A DNA stretch of 64,000 nt. It comes from an uncultured Polycyclovorans sp. Its GTDB lineage: Bacteria; Pseudomonadota; Gammaproteobacteria; Nevskiales; Nevskiaceae. The stretch covers positions 1-64,000 of the forward strand of contig CAKZHZ010000053.1 of NCBI GenBank assembly GCA_936928855.1, given 5' to 3'. The position numbers and the translations under genes are program-made. Positions 26,025 to 34,900 of the stretch are shown piece by piece. The notes beneath the pieces are model-generated. The model was given only the letters and a program-made list of their open reading frames with translations, had not been told where the DNA came from and did not search any database. How positions within the stretch are numbered: the stretch's first letter is position 1; each line of letters begins with the position of its first letter.

Positions 26025-26473
26025 TGAGCAGCCATCGCGGCAATATGCTGTCGTCCCTGAAGCGACTCGTAACACTCGAGTTACACCAGGCGAAGGTCAC
26101 GCGGGCTGAATGCGAAGCGGCCCTATCCCGCAGTGAGCACGTCCGCGATCGTGCAGATGTCGCCTTCACCGAGACCGGTGCCCGGATGGGCATTGCCGTT
26201 GCGGCAGGGCAGTCGATCGACATGCCGGGACTGTGTTGGAGCATGGACAGATCTGCTGAACAGCTTTCGTCCCTGCAGGCAGCGGAGGCGCGTGTTCGTG
26301 CAGATGCCGCCGCCGTGCAACAGGCTGAGATCGCGGTAAATGCCAAGCGCCGAAAGGAAGACTCGGTATCGGATTCACTGAGAGTTGAAGAGAATCGGCA
26401 CCGACAGATGCTGGGCAATCGGTTGGACACAGAAGCTGAGGAGCTTTGGCTCATGAGGAGGGTGCGAAAATGA
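26021..26473 (+). CDS. fliJ: Export chaperone/stalk protein FliJ
   Basis: 150 residues from the ATGATG overlapping the fliI stop, with GGAG upstream. It is predicted to be one long coiled coil (SLKRLVTLELHQAKVTRAEC, LQAAEARVRADAAAVQQAEI, RRKEDSVSDSLRVEENRHRQ), as in FliJ. Sequence is poorly conserved in this family, so the call rests on size, coiled coil and its place between fliI and fliK. Overlaps fliK by 4 bases. Confidence 0.8.
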   Translation: MMSSHRGNMLSSLKRLVTLELHQAKVTRAECEAALSRSEHVRDRADVAFTETGARMGIAVAAGQSIDMPGLCWSMDRSAEQLSSLQAAEARVRADAAAVQQAEIAVNAKRRKEDSVSDSLRVEENRHRQMLGNRLDTEAEELWLMRRVRK

Positions 26474-27147
26474 GTGTGGATACAACTCTGGGGTTGAATC
26501 GCCCCGCCTCCCCTACTGGTGAGCTATCGCTCAGAGAGCGCCGCATGGAGGAGAAGGCATTCCGGGATATTTTCGACAGCGTGATCGAGTATCGGGCGTT
26601 CGGAGGCGATCGACCTGCCCACGAATCGAACCGTCATGCGAGCGGAGGCGCGAATACTTTGCCGGGCCAGGATGGCGCCACGCAGGCTGTGGCCAAGGCG
26701 CATTCGGCTGGGCCAATGTTGACGGCTGAAGCCCGTATCGCATCGAGTCGAGGGGAATTCTCCGGTCTCGTAGGGCAGCTTTCGAAACGCGCTCACGCTC
26801 ATAGCCCCGCCAGTTTTGGCCCCGAGCGCAGCTCGGCACGCCCTCAGCAGTTGGCGCGTGGACCCGAGGCGATTAGTCGCTTTCAGCCAGCGCTTAAGCA
26901 ATCGATGCGTGCTTGGAGTCCCATGGTCGTGCAGATATCTGAGGCTGGGGCAGGGCTGAGCATCGTAGTGAGGGTGCCGAGTTCATTGGCGCGGAACGAA
27001 GGCGAAATGGTCCGTCGAATCAAGGCATTTTGTGAGTCAATCAACCGGACCCTGCTCTCGATCACAGTGAATGGTGAGGTCACTTGGGAGTCGCGTCCCG
27101 GCCAAGCCTCCGACATCTTTTCAGAGGAGCACACACATGGCAGTTGA
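26470..27147 (+). CDS. fliK: Probable short FliK-type hook-length protein
   Basis: 225 residues, much shorter than the roughly 400 of Salmonella FliK. The first 140 residues are polar and low in hydrophobics, suited to an unfolded exported ruler. The last 80 are ordered (WSPMVVQISEAGAGLSIVVR, RRIKAFCESINRTLLSITVN) and could be the switch domain that touches FlhB. Assigned by position between fliJ and flgD and by overall build; similarity alone would not prove it. A shorter ruler would mean a shorter hook. Confidence 0.62.
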   Translation: MSVDTTLGLNRPASPTGELSLRERRMEEKAFRDIFDSVIEYRAFGGDRPAHESNRHASGGANTLPGQDGATQAVAKAHSAGPMLTAEARIASSRGEFSGLVGQLSKRAHAHSPASFGPERSSARPQQLARGPEAISRFQPALKQSMRAWSPMVVQISEAGAGLSIVVRVPSSLARNEGEMVRRIKAFCESINRTLLSITVNGEVTWESRPGQASDIFSEEHTHGS

Positions 27148-27550
27148 AGCCGTTGGTGGCGTTTTCGGCGCCGGCCTCAATAATCTGGATCGCGCTGGTG
27201 TGAGTCAGGACGATTTCATCCGTCTCTTCCTCACGCAGCTGAACTTTCAAGATCCGCTTGAGCCCGTCGACAACCGAGAGTTTCTTGCTCAGCTCGCGCA
27301 ATTCAGCTCGGTTGAGCAACTGAGGCTCGTCGGCGAAAACATTGATGCGCTTCTGACGCTTCAGGCATCGACACAGACCATAGGCCTCATCGGACGCACG
27401 GTTGAGGTCATTGGCAACGGTGGGCAGACCGCAGTGGGAGAGGTCACCACCCTGAGTTTCCGTTCTGGCGGGCCTCTGATAACCATCAGGCAGTCTGATG
27501 GGAACGTCATTCCGGATGTGTCTCCCGCCCAGATCACGCTGATACGTTGA
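27137..27550 (+). CDS. flgD: Short hook-cap protein FlgD
   Basis: 137 residues against about 230 in Salmonella. The diagnostic N-terminal motif is intact (VSQDDFIRLFLTQLNFQDPL then EPVDNREFLAQLAQFSSVEQ). The C-terminal part (IGLIGRTVEVIGNGGQTAVG, then VTTLSFRSGGPLITI) is one small beta domain, so the larger Ig/tudor section is missing. Its start overlaps fliK by 11 bases and AGGAG precedes it. FlgD caps the growing hook. Confidence 0.9.
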   Translation: MAVEAVGGVFGAGLNNLDRAGVSQDDFIRLFLTQLNFQDPLEPVDNREFLAQLAQFSSVEQLRLVGENIDALLTLQASTQTIGLIGRTVEVIGNGGQTAVGEVTTLSFRSGGPLITIRQSDGNVIPDVSPAQITLIR

Positions 27551-27558
27551 GGAATGAC

Positions 27559-28770
27559 ATGAGCGGACTAACCAGTATCTATGTGAGCCTGACTAGCCTT
27601 CTCTCATTCTCGAAGGCGCTCGACGTGATCGGCGATAACGTGGCTAATCTCAACACGGTCGGCTTCAAGGGATCCGATCTGCTGTTCTTCGATATCCCGA
27701 ACGACCCCCAAGGCAGGAACGATCTGGGGTCCAACAATGGAGGGAACCCCGCTGGCTTCGGTGCTTCAGTAACGACGGGCGGTCGCAGATTCCTCGCTGG
27801 CGAAATTCGCGAAACCGGGACGGCTACGCACATGGCCATTCGTGGGCAGGGGTTCTTCGTTCTCGAGACCGATAACGGGTTGGTCTACACGCGAGCGGGG
27901 CAGTTTGACCTTGACGAGAGCGGACGACTGATAGATCCAACGACCGGGGGGCGGCTTCAAGCCAACGCCAGCGGGAGCGTGGGCGATCTAGTAATTGATC
28001 TCGACAAAACCAATCCGCCGAGTCCAACAACCGGGATTTCGTTCTCGGGCAATTTGTCAACCGGAGATGACGCTCACGATATCAGCAGCCTTGAAGTCTT
28101 CGATGCCGACGGTACAAAGCGGGAGTTGTCGCTTTCGTTCACGAATAACGGTAGTACGACATCTGGAAGCTGGACCGTCACGGTGGAGGATGAGGATGGC
28201 GTCGAGTTGCTCGACGGCGAAATTCGTTTCCAGGGGGCAGGGTTTCCATCGCCTGGCTTTAGTACGCTGGACCTTACGGTAGTCGCAGCCTCAGGGGAGA
28301 CCTCTTCCATCATGCTCGACTTTGGCACTCCGGGTAGTCTCGATGGTGCGACATCGTTCTCGGGCGGCACGACATCGACACTGCAGGCTGAGGTCGACGA
28401 TGGATACGGGATCGGGCGACTGACGAATTTCGCGTTCGATCCAGAAGGAGTGGTGACGCTGACATACTCCAACGGACAAACCGAAGTCGGCCAGCGAGTC
28501 GCGCTGGCATCGGTGTCGGACCCCCAGCAGTTGGTCAGCGTTGACGGCGTCTACTTCTCCGGTGGAGACGCATCAATCGGACGCGGTGTTCCTGGCGAGG
28601 GTGGATTGGGCAGTCTCGTGCCCCGAAGCTTGGAACTGGCCAATATTGAGCTGGCTCGGGAGTTCGCCGATATCATCATCCTCCAGCGTGGTTATCAGGC
28701 GAGTTCGCAGGTTATGAACGTGTCGAGCCAGATGATCGAGGATGTCTACAACAGTTTGTCGGGTCGCTAG
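27559..28770 (+). CDS. flgE: Hook protein FlgE
   Basis: 403 residues from the ATG at 27559 (GAGGA 8 bases upstream), close to typical FlgE. N-terminal SLLSFSKALDVIGDNVANLN then TVGFKGSDLLFFD, core motif MAIRGQGFFVLETDNGLVYT and C-terminal ANIELAREFADIIILQRGYQ plus ASSQVMNVSSQMIEDVYNSL are diagnostic. The hook is therefore probably made, even though no hook-associated protein or flagellin gene is present. Confidence 0.93.
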   Translation: MSGLTSIYVSLTSLLSFSKALDVIGDNVANLNTVGFKGSDLLFFDIPNDPQGRNDLGSNNGGNPAGFGASVTTGGRRFLAGEIRETGTATHMAIRGQGFFVLETDNGLVYTRAGQFDLDESGRLIDPTTGGRLQANASGSVGDLVIDLDKTNPPSPTTGISFSGNLSTGDDAHDISSLEVFDADGTKRELSLSFTNNGSTTSGSWTVTVEDEDGVELLDGEIRFQGAGFPSPGFSTLDLTVVAASGETSSIMLDFGTPGSLDGATSFSGGTTSTLQAEVDDGYGIGRLTNFAFDPEGVVTLTYSNGQTEVGQRVALASVSDPQQLVSVDGVYFSGGDASIGRGVPGEGGLGSLVPRSLELANIELAREFADIIILQRGYQASSQVMNVSSQMIEDVYNSLSGR

Positions 28771-28772
28771 GG

Positions 28773-29558
28773 ATGATGCGTCCTTTCCGAATTCTGGGGC
28801 GCTCGCACCTTGTTGGTCTGGAGCGTCGCGCCTCCGAGGCCACTGTGCGTTGGAGCGAGCGGTGGTTGCCTGTTGATCATCCCCCGGTCATACCAGCGGT
28901 TTCTCCGTGGCAGGTTGACGGATCGAGGCCGCTCGAGTGGCGGATGCTTCGGGTAGGAGGCAATTCAGTATTGGTCGTGGTACCAGACTCAGCTGGTCTT
29001 TGTGCTCGGCTTTTGGGGCAGCGCCTTCACCATACCGATCCCGCGACAGAGCTGTTCGACGCAGCGGCGCATGAGATGGCATCCCTCGCGGCGTGCGATC
29101 TGGCTGCGGAAATTGTCGTCGGATCTCGCTCCGACGCGGAGCCTTGTGGCGTGGTGAATCCATTGGAGGTGCCCGACTTCTGTGCCAGCACGACCGGGGC
29201 AGTCCGTGTGGATATCCTTGCTGAACCTGCAGGTCAGTCGCTGATGTCCATCGTTGTGCCCGGGTCCTGCTTGCCCGTAAGCCAGGCGTCCCATCAAGCG
29301 AGTGGTTCTTACCAATTGGTATCTCGCAGTCGGGCGATCAACAGTATTGCGCTGGGTATGGATGTACTTCTTCTTGATGATGCCGTAAGCGTGGGTGACC
29401 TCAGGGACATGCAGGTGGGCGACACTCTATTGCTGTCGGCGAAAACCCAAAGCCCCGTCCAGGTGGCCATGGCCAGCGGTGGCGTAAAGCTGGGATTTGC
29501 CCGGCTTGGCGCGCGGGGTGGGCAGAAGGCAATTCGTGTGGAATCAGGTTCTATATAA
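28773..29558 (+). CDS. fliM: FliM/SctQ-like C-ring protein
   Basis: 261 residues against about 330 for FliM. The N-terminus lacks the CheY-binding motif of motile FliM (a LSQxEIDALL-type sequence) and the CheC-like middle domain is not recognisable. A SpoA/FliN-like C-terminal region is visible (GMDVLLLDDAVSVGDLRDMQ, VGDTLLLSA, VQVAMASGGVKLGFARLG). The build is closer to SctQ of virulence-type injectisomes, which is a sorting platform rather than a motor switch. Next to a clear FliN. Confidence 0.7.
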   Translation: MMRPFRILGRSHLVGLERRASEATVRWSERWLPVDHPPVIPAVSPWQVDGSRPLEWRMLRVGGNSVLVVVPDSAGLCARLLGQRLHHTDPATELFDAAAHEMASLAACDLAAEIVVGSRSDAEPCGVVNPLEVPDFCASTTGAVRVDILAEPAGQSLMSIVVPGSCLPVSQASHQASGSYQLVSRSRAINSIALGMDVLLLDDAVSVGDLRDMQVGDTLLLSAKTQSPVQVAMASGGVKLGFARLGARGGQKAIRVESGSI

Positions 29559-29570
29559 GGCAGGGACAAA

Positions 29571-29909
29571 ATGAGTGACGAAGAAGCAACAGTCGCGCCG
29601 ATCAAATTCGAAGAAATCGGAGATCGGCCCGGTGATCGTGAAGGCAAGCGATGGGTAGACGCGCAGATCGACCTGATCCGTGATGTCAAGGTCGGGCTCT
29701 CTGCGCGCTTGGGCAGTTGTCAGCTCAGCGTCGCCGAGTTGTTTGCGTTGAAAGAGGGTGGAGTTGTGTCCCTTGAACAAGGGGTGGATTCACCTGTAGA
29801 CCTGATCCTCGAAGGGCGGGTTATCGCCAGAGGCAATATCGTGGCGGTGGATGATCAGTTTGGTGTTCAAGTCACCGAGATACTCGAAGACGCAAGCGCG
29901 CTCTCGTGA
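29571..29909 (+). CDS. fliN: C-ring protein FliN
   Basis: 112 residues. The SpoA domain fills residues 30-105 (LIRDVKVGLSARLGSCQLSV, AELFALKEGGVVSLEQGVDS, VDLILEGRVIARGNIVAVDD, QFGVQVTEIL). This is the most conserved C-ring part and also serves as a docking site for FliH-FliI. Its kept state alongside reduced FliG and FliM fits an export platform without rotation. Overlaps fliO by 4 bases. Confidence 0.92.
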   Translation: MSDEEATVAPIKFEEIGDRPGDREGKRWVDAQIDLIRDVKVGLSARLGSCQLSVAELFALKEGGVVSLEQGVDSPVDLILEGRVIARGNIVAVDDQFGVQVTEILEDASALS

Positions 29910-30310
29910 CGGGGCGATTGGCGGCAAGCTGCTCAAGGGAGCCTGGGCGTAGAGTGACTGTCGGTGCCTTGATGTTGGCCAGTCTCGGGCTCGCGGTTCC
30001 CGTGCTCGGCACGGCTGCTGAAATATCCAGTGACCCTGGCAGTGGTGTCGGTGTATGGCGTATGGCGGTCGTTCTACTTTACCTCTGCGTGGTGGCTGGC
30101 ATCGGCATCCTGCTGGTCAGGCATTTTCGCCGGCGCGGTCTGGCTATTGGCACGTCTGCCTCCTCTGAGCTCATCCAGCTGCGAGCGGTTCGGCGACTGA
30201 CCCCAACCTCACAAGCGGTCCTGCTTGAGGTCGAGGGCAAGCAGGTGCTTGTTGTCGTTGCGTCCTCCGGTATCGCTACAACCTTGTTGGGAGGCGACGA
30301 TGGGAGCTGA
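29906..30310 (+). CDS. fliO: Export gate assembly protein FliO
   Basis: 134 residues with a GTG start. A hydrophobic N-terminal segment (VGALMLASLGLAVPVLG), then a membrane helix (MAVVLLYLCVVAGIGILLVR) followed by a short cytoplasmic domain (LIQLRAVRRLTPTSQAVLLE, VEGKQVLVVVASSGIATTLL) typical of FliO. It aids FliP ring assembly. Overlaps fliP by 11 bases. Confidence 0.83.
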   Translation: MTGRLAASCSREPGRRVTVGALMLASLGLAVPVLGTAAEISSDPGSGVGVWRMAVVLLYLCVVAGIGILLVRHFRRRGLAIGTSASSELIQLRAVRRLTPTSQAVLLEVEGKQVLVVVASSGIATTLLGGDDGS

Positions 30311-31067
30311 CAGGATGTTCCGTCTGTTGGCCCTTGCCACGATTGCGTTGGTGCCTGCACTCGGGATGGCGGCTGATACGCCCGATCTGGTTTTCCCTGG
30401 GGGTTCCGTCCAGTTGGATGGTGACCAGGCCGGAAACTTGAGCACGCCGCTGAGGTTGATGCTCATCCTCACCGTTCTCAGCTTGGCCCCCTCGCTGTTG
30501 CTCATGACCACCGCTTTCACCCGCATCATTATCGTGCTGGCGATGCTGCGCCATAGTCTGGGCATGCCCTCCACCCCGCCGAACGCGGTACTGATCAGTT
30601 TTGGCTTGTTGCTGACTGCCTTGACGATGGCGCCGGTGTGGACAGATATCAACCAGAGTGCTTTCAGCCCGTATATTGCGGGCGAGCTCGACGACAAGGC
30701 GTTTGCGGAGCGCGCCCTACTGCCGATTCGCGGCTTCATGATCGCCCAGGTGCGGGAGAAGGATCTCGCGCTGGTGCTGGATCTCGCGGATAGCCCGGTT
30801 CCAGAAGATATCTCGGGTGTGGAGACGATCCATCTCGTTCCCGCGTTCATGCTGAGCGAGCTAAGGCGCGCCTTCGAAATCGGCTTTATCGTCTTTCTCC
30901 CGTTCATCCTGCTCGATATCATCGTGGCGAGTGCGCTGATGAGCCTCGGAATGATCATGGTGCCGCCGCTGGCATTTTCGTTGCCGCTCAAGATTCTGCT
31001 ATTTGTGCTCATCGATGGGTGGGCGTTGCTGACGGCTTCACTGGTCAATAGCTTCGTCGCGGTGTGA
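30300..31067 (+). CDS. fliP: Flagellar-type export gate protein FliP
   Basis: 255 residues from the ATG at 30300 with GGAGG upstream. A cleavable signal-like start (LLALATIALVPALGMA) and four membrane helices. Diagnostic motifs: LSLAPSLLLMTTAFTRIIIV then LAMLRHSLGMPSTPPN, and FMLSELRRAFEIGFIVFLPF with LDIIVASALMSLGMIMVPP. FliP forms the pentameric core of the export channel. It closes the export gene set and is followed by the sigma factor gene. Confidence 0.95.
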   Translation: MGADRMFRLLALATIALVPALGMAADTPDLVFPGGSVQLDGDQAGNLSTPLRLMLILTVLSLAPSLLLMTTAFTRIIIVLAMLRHSLGMPSTPPNAVLISFGLLLTALTMAPVWTDINQSAFSPYIAGELDDKAFAERALLPIRGFMIAQVREKDLALVLDLADSPVPEDISGVETIHLVPAFMLSELRRAFEIGFIVFLPFILLDIIVASALMSLGMIMVPPLAFSLPLKILLFVLIDGWALLTASLVNSFVAV

Positions 31068-31073
31068 GGGCTC

Positions 31074-31820
31074 GTGAGCGAGCCCAACGTCCAAGATCCT
31101 GCTGCACTGCAGGCGCTCGATGAACGTCAACTATGGCACCTCTGGCGGTCCGAAGGAGATGTCGGGGCGCGCGAGAAATTGGCGCAACACTACCTCTGGT
31201 TGGCCAGAGCCCTGGCCTTCCGCTTCTACAACGAAGCCCGGCGCGATGCTGATCTTGACCCACAGGAATTGATTCAGATCGCCTCCATCGGATTGCTGGA
31301 GGCAATTGATCGCTTCGACCCGACACGTGGCGCATCGTTTGCAACCTTCGGCAGGAAGCGCATCATCGGCGCCCTGCGCGATGGCGTGGACAAGCACACT
31401 GAACAGCGCGCCCAGCTGGCCTTGTCGAGACGGGTACGAAAGGAGCGCAGAGAGTCACTTGTCGCCGACCACGATGCCAAGGATCCACTGTCGGAACTCG
31501 TCGATGTCGCGGTTGGCCTTGCCATTGGCATGCTGCTGGAGGACTCCCCACTTTTCTGGGATGAGAGCGCACAGGCGACCAAGCCCTACCATGAGGATGA
31601 GCTGTCGGTGCTGCGCGAACAGTTCAAGCAGATCGTCGAAAGTCTGCCGGGTCGGCATCGTGATGTAGTGCGCTATCACTACTATTTCGATCTGTCGTTC
31701 AGCGATATCGCCGAGCTGATGCAACTCAGTCGCCCGAGAATATCCCAGCTTCATGCCAGGGCCTTGGCGATGCTGAGGGAACGATTCAACGGCTTAGGTG
31801 GATTTGACGCCCTAGCGTAA
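31074..31820 (+). CDS. fliA: FliA-type sigma factor
   Basis: 248 residues, normal for sigma28, GTG start with GAGG upstream. Region 2 is clear (ARALAFRFYNEARRDADLDP, QELIQIASIGLLEAIDRFDP, GASFATFGRKRIIGALRDGV) and region 4 is a full HTH (LPGRHRDVVRYHYYFDLSFS then DIAELMQLSRPRISQLHARA). In flagellar systems FliA turns on late genes after its anti-sigma factor FlgM is exported. No flgM is present here, and the only gene following is the giant rhs gene, making it the obvious candidate target. I could not find a good sigma28 promoter in 31821-31976. Confidence 0.88.
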   Translation: MSEPNVQDPAALQALDERQLWHLWRSEGDVGAREKLAQHYLWLARALAFRFYNEARRDADLDPQELIQIASIGLLEAIDRFDPTRGASFATFGRKRIIGALRDGVDKHTEQRAQLALSRRVRKERRESLVADHDAKDPLSELVDVAVGLAIGMLLEDSPLFWDESAQATKPYHEDELSVLREQFKQIVESLPGRHRDVVRYHYYFDLSFSDIAELMQLSRPRISQLHARALAMLRERFNGLGGFDALA

Positions 31821-31976
31821 AAAGATAATCAAAAAATACAGTTAGTTACGAGCATCTCACCTTCTGGACCTTAACAACCCGTCCTGATGTACTGATCACG
31901 CGTATGAGGGCTGAACGAGCTTTCATGGACGCGAGCACTGGCGTTCATTGGCAAGGAACGCAAGGGTGATCGCATC
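31821..31976 (+). promoter_or_regulatory. Leader of the giant rhs gene
   Basis: 156 bases, AT-rich at the left (GTAAAAAGATAATCAAAAAA). A 6-bp hairpin GCGTTC/GAACGC (31941-31961) lies just before a weak AAGGG ribosome-binding site and the ATG at 31977. No TAAA-N15-GCCGATAA sigma28 match and no terminator for the upstream operon was seen, so read-through from the flagellar-type operon is possible. Confidence 0.4.
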
Positions 31977-34900
31977 ATGACGGGAATCGTCGCTGGGGAA
32001 GGTCTGGGCCTGTACAACGGGTCATTGGCGCATCTCAACGGGTTTGGGGCACAGGGCAACGCCCGGCTGGGGAACGGCAATGATCGTGCTTGGGTCAACG
32101 CCGCCAATGGCAACCTGGTCATTCAGAGCCAGGACGACTACCTTGCCGCACTGGGCCTGGATGTCATGGCCACCCGGACCTACAACAGCCGGGGGCTGCT
32201 GGATGATGACAACGGCGACAACTGGCAGCTGAGCTTCTACCGGCGGTTGTTGAACCTGCCTGCCGGCGCGGGCACGGGTGAGATCACCCGCGTCAACGGC
32301 GATGGACATCGCGCCGTATTCACCTACGACAGCGGCACCGGCAAGTGGATCAGCACGGACGGGTCCGGCGCCCACGACACCCTTTCCAAGGTTGGCAGCG
32401 AATGGGTGTACGAAGAAGGCAGCAGCGGGCTGCGAGAGACCTTCGACAGCAACGGCAAGATCATCAAGGCTCAGGACCGTGACGGTCACGGCCTTGCGTT
32501 TGACTACAACGGCGCCGGTACCCTCATCACCGCAGTCCGTGTGGTTGATGCCACGGGCGCCACCGTTGAGACCACCAAACTCACCTATTCCGGCAACCGC
32601 CTCACCAACATCCGGATTGACCGGATGGACGCCGCCACCGACGCCATACGCGTGCGCTACACCTATGACGGCCAAGGGCGGCTATCCCAGGTACGGGTGG
32701 ATCTTGGTAACCCCAACGACATCACCGCCGAATCCGGCATCAACCGCTACACCACCACCTACACCTACGACGGCACCAGCAACCGGCTGGCCGGCATTTC
32801 CCAGAGCGACGGCTCCGAGCTGCTGATCACCTACGTACAGGTGGGCAACGACTACCGGGTTGCCAGCCTCGCCCAGCGCGAAGCCGTCGTGCAGGGCAGC
32901 CCCGTCTACCGCACCACCACCTTCAACTACGACATTGCCGACCGGCGCACCGACGTCACCGACGCCCTTGGCCTGGTCACCCACTACCACTACGACACCC
33001 AGCAACGACTGACCCGCGTGGTCAGCCCCGAAGCCAGCAACGGCGTTCGCAGCACCACCGAATACCAGTACGACAGCGACGACAACATCACCCGCGTCAC
33101 CACCAGTGTCACCGGCAGCACCAGCCGCGCCGTGGACTACGCCTACGACAGCAATGGCAACCTCACCGAAGTGCGCGATGCCGGTGGCAACACCGTGCGG
33201 CGCAGCTACAACGCCCAGAACCAGCTCAGCACAGAAACCGTCTACCTCACCCCCGACCCGGATGGCGCCGGCGCCGGTCAGCCCGGCAACGGACTCACCA
33301 CCCGCTACCTCTACGACAACGAACAGCACCTGCGCTTCATCATCAGCGCCGAAGGGCGGGTCACCGAGAACCGCTACCACGCCAACGGCCACGCCGCCGA
33401 CGGACAGATTCAAAGCAGCATTCTTCACACCGGCCAGCTTTACAGCGGCGGCAGCTACACCGAAGCCGCCCTCGAGAGCTGGGTCAACGGCCTGAGCGAC
33501 AAGCAGCTGGCCGAACGGATCGACTACACCTACGACGCCCGTGGCCAGCGGGCCAGCCAGACGCGCTACACCGCCCTCGACAGCAGTGGCAACGGCATTC
33601 CCGCCGACAGCGCCACCAGCCGCTACGTCTACAGCGCCGCTGGCGAACTGCTGATGAGCATTGGCGCCCGCAACACCAGCGGCAGCCCCACCGCCGGTGA
33701 CGCCCACGTCACCAGCTATACCTACGACGGCCTGGGCCGTCTGCGCACCCTGCAAGACGGCAGTGGGCGCATCAGCACCACCAGCTACGACGCCGCCAAC
33801 AACACCGTCGTCACCAGCGCCCCACACGGCCTGGTCACCACCACCGTCTATAACCGGGCGGGCGACCGCATCAGCCAGCAGCAGACGGCCGGCGCCACCG
33901 ACTACGGCACCACCCGCTACCACTACGACCAGAACAGCCGTCTTCGCATGACCGAAGACGCCACTGGCGCACGCACCCACTACCTGTACGACAGCCGAGG
34001 CTGGCAGGTCGGCATGATCAACCCCGAAGGGGAGCTCACCGAAACCGTTTACAACGACGCCGGGCAGATCGTCCAGGTTATCCGCTATGACGGACGGCTG
34101 GACCCCGACGCCCTGGTAGATGTCGACGGCAACCCCCTGAGCTTCACCCTTGACCAACTGCGAGGCGGAACCCCCGCCAGCCCACTCAACCCCCGGCCGG
34201 TCACCGACCTGAATGGCGTCGACCCCGGCACTGACCACAGCATCAGCGACAACCAAGCCAGCATCCTGGTGGCCCCGGATGCCACCCTCAACGACGACGG
34301 CAGCACCCTCACCACCCTCACTGCCATCATTCTGGATGCACCGGATGGGATTGCCGAGACCCTGAGTGTCAATACCGCCGGCACCAACCTGGTGGCCAAC
34401 TGGGATGCCAGCCGCAACCTGCTGACGGTGACCGGCAGCGGCGGCACCGCACGTGCCATTACCCAGTTCCAGCAGGTATTGCGCACCCTCAGCTACAGCA
34501 ACAGTGGCGGCAGCCCCACGCTGGGGGCGCGGCAGGTTCAGATTGCGGTGGACGATGGTGAAGACCACAGCATTGTCAGAATCTCCACAGTGACCCTGAC
34601 GGGCCCGAACCAGGGGCCCGTGGTTGATCTCAATGGTGGCGCGGCAGGGACCGGTAGCAGTGCTAGCTACGCTGAAGGCGCCCCGGCCACGACCATCGCC
34701 AACCCGGCATTGACGGTCAGCGATGCTGACGACGCCACGCTGAGTTCCGCCCAGGTCGTGATCAACGGCCGCCAGAACGGTACGGCGGAAGTGCTCAGCG
34801 TGACGACCAGCGGCACCGGTATCAGCGCCAGCTTCAACGCGAGCACCGGGGTACTCACCCTCACCGGCACGGCGAGCGTCGCCGACTACCAGCAGGTGCT

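Noticed and set aside
31821..31976. Sigma28 promoter for the rhs gene
   Set aside because: No spacing and sequence match to TAAA-N15-GCCGATAA; the AT-rich patch alone is not enough.
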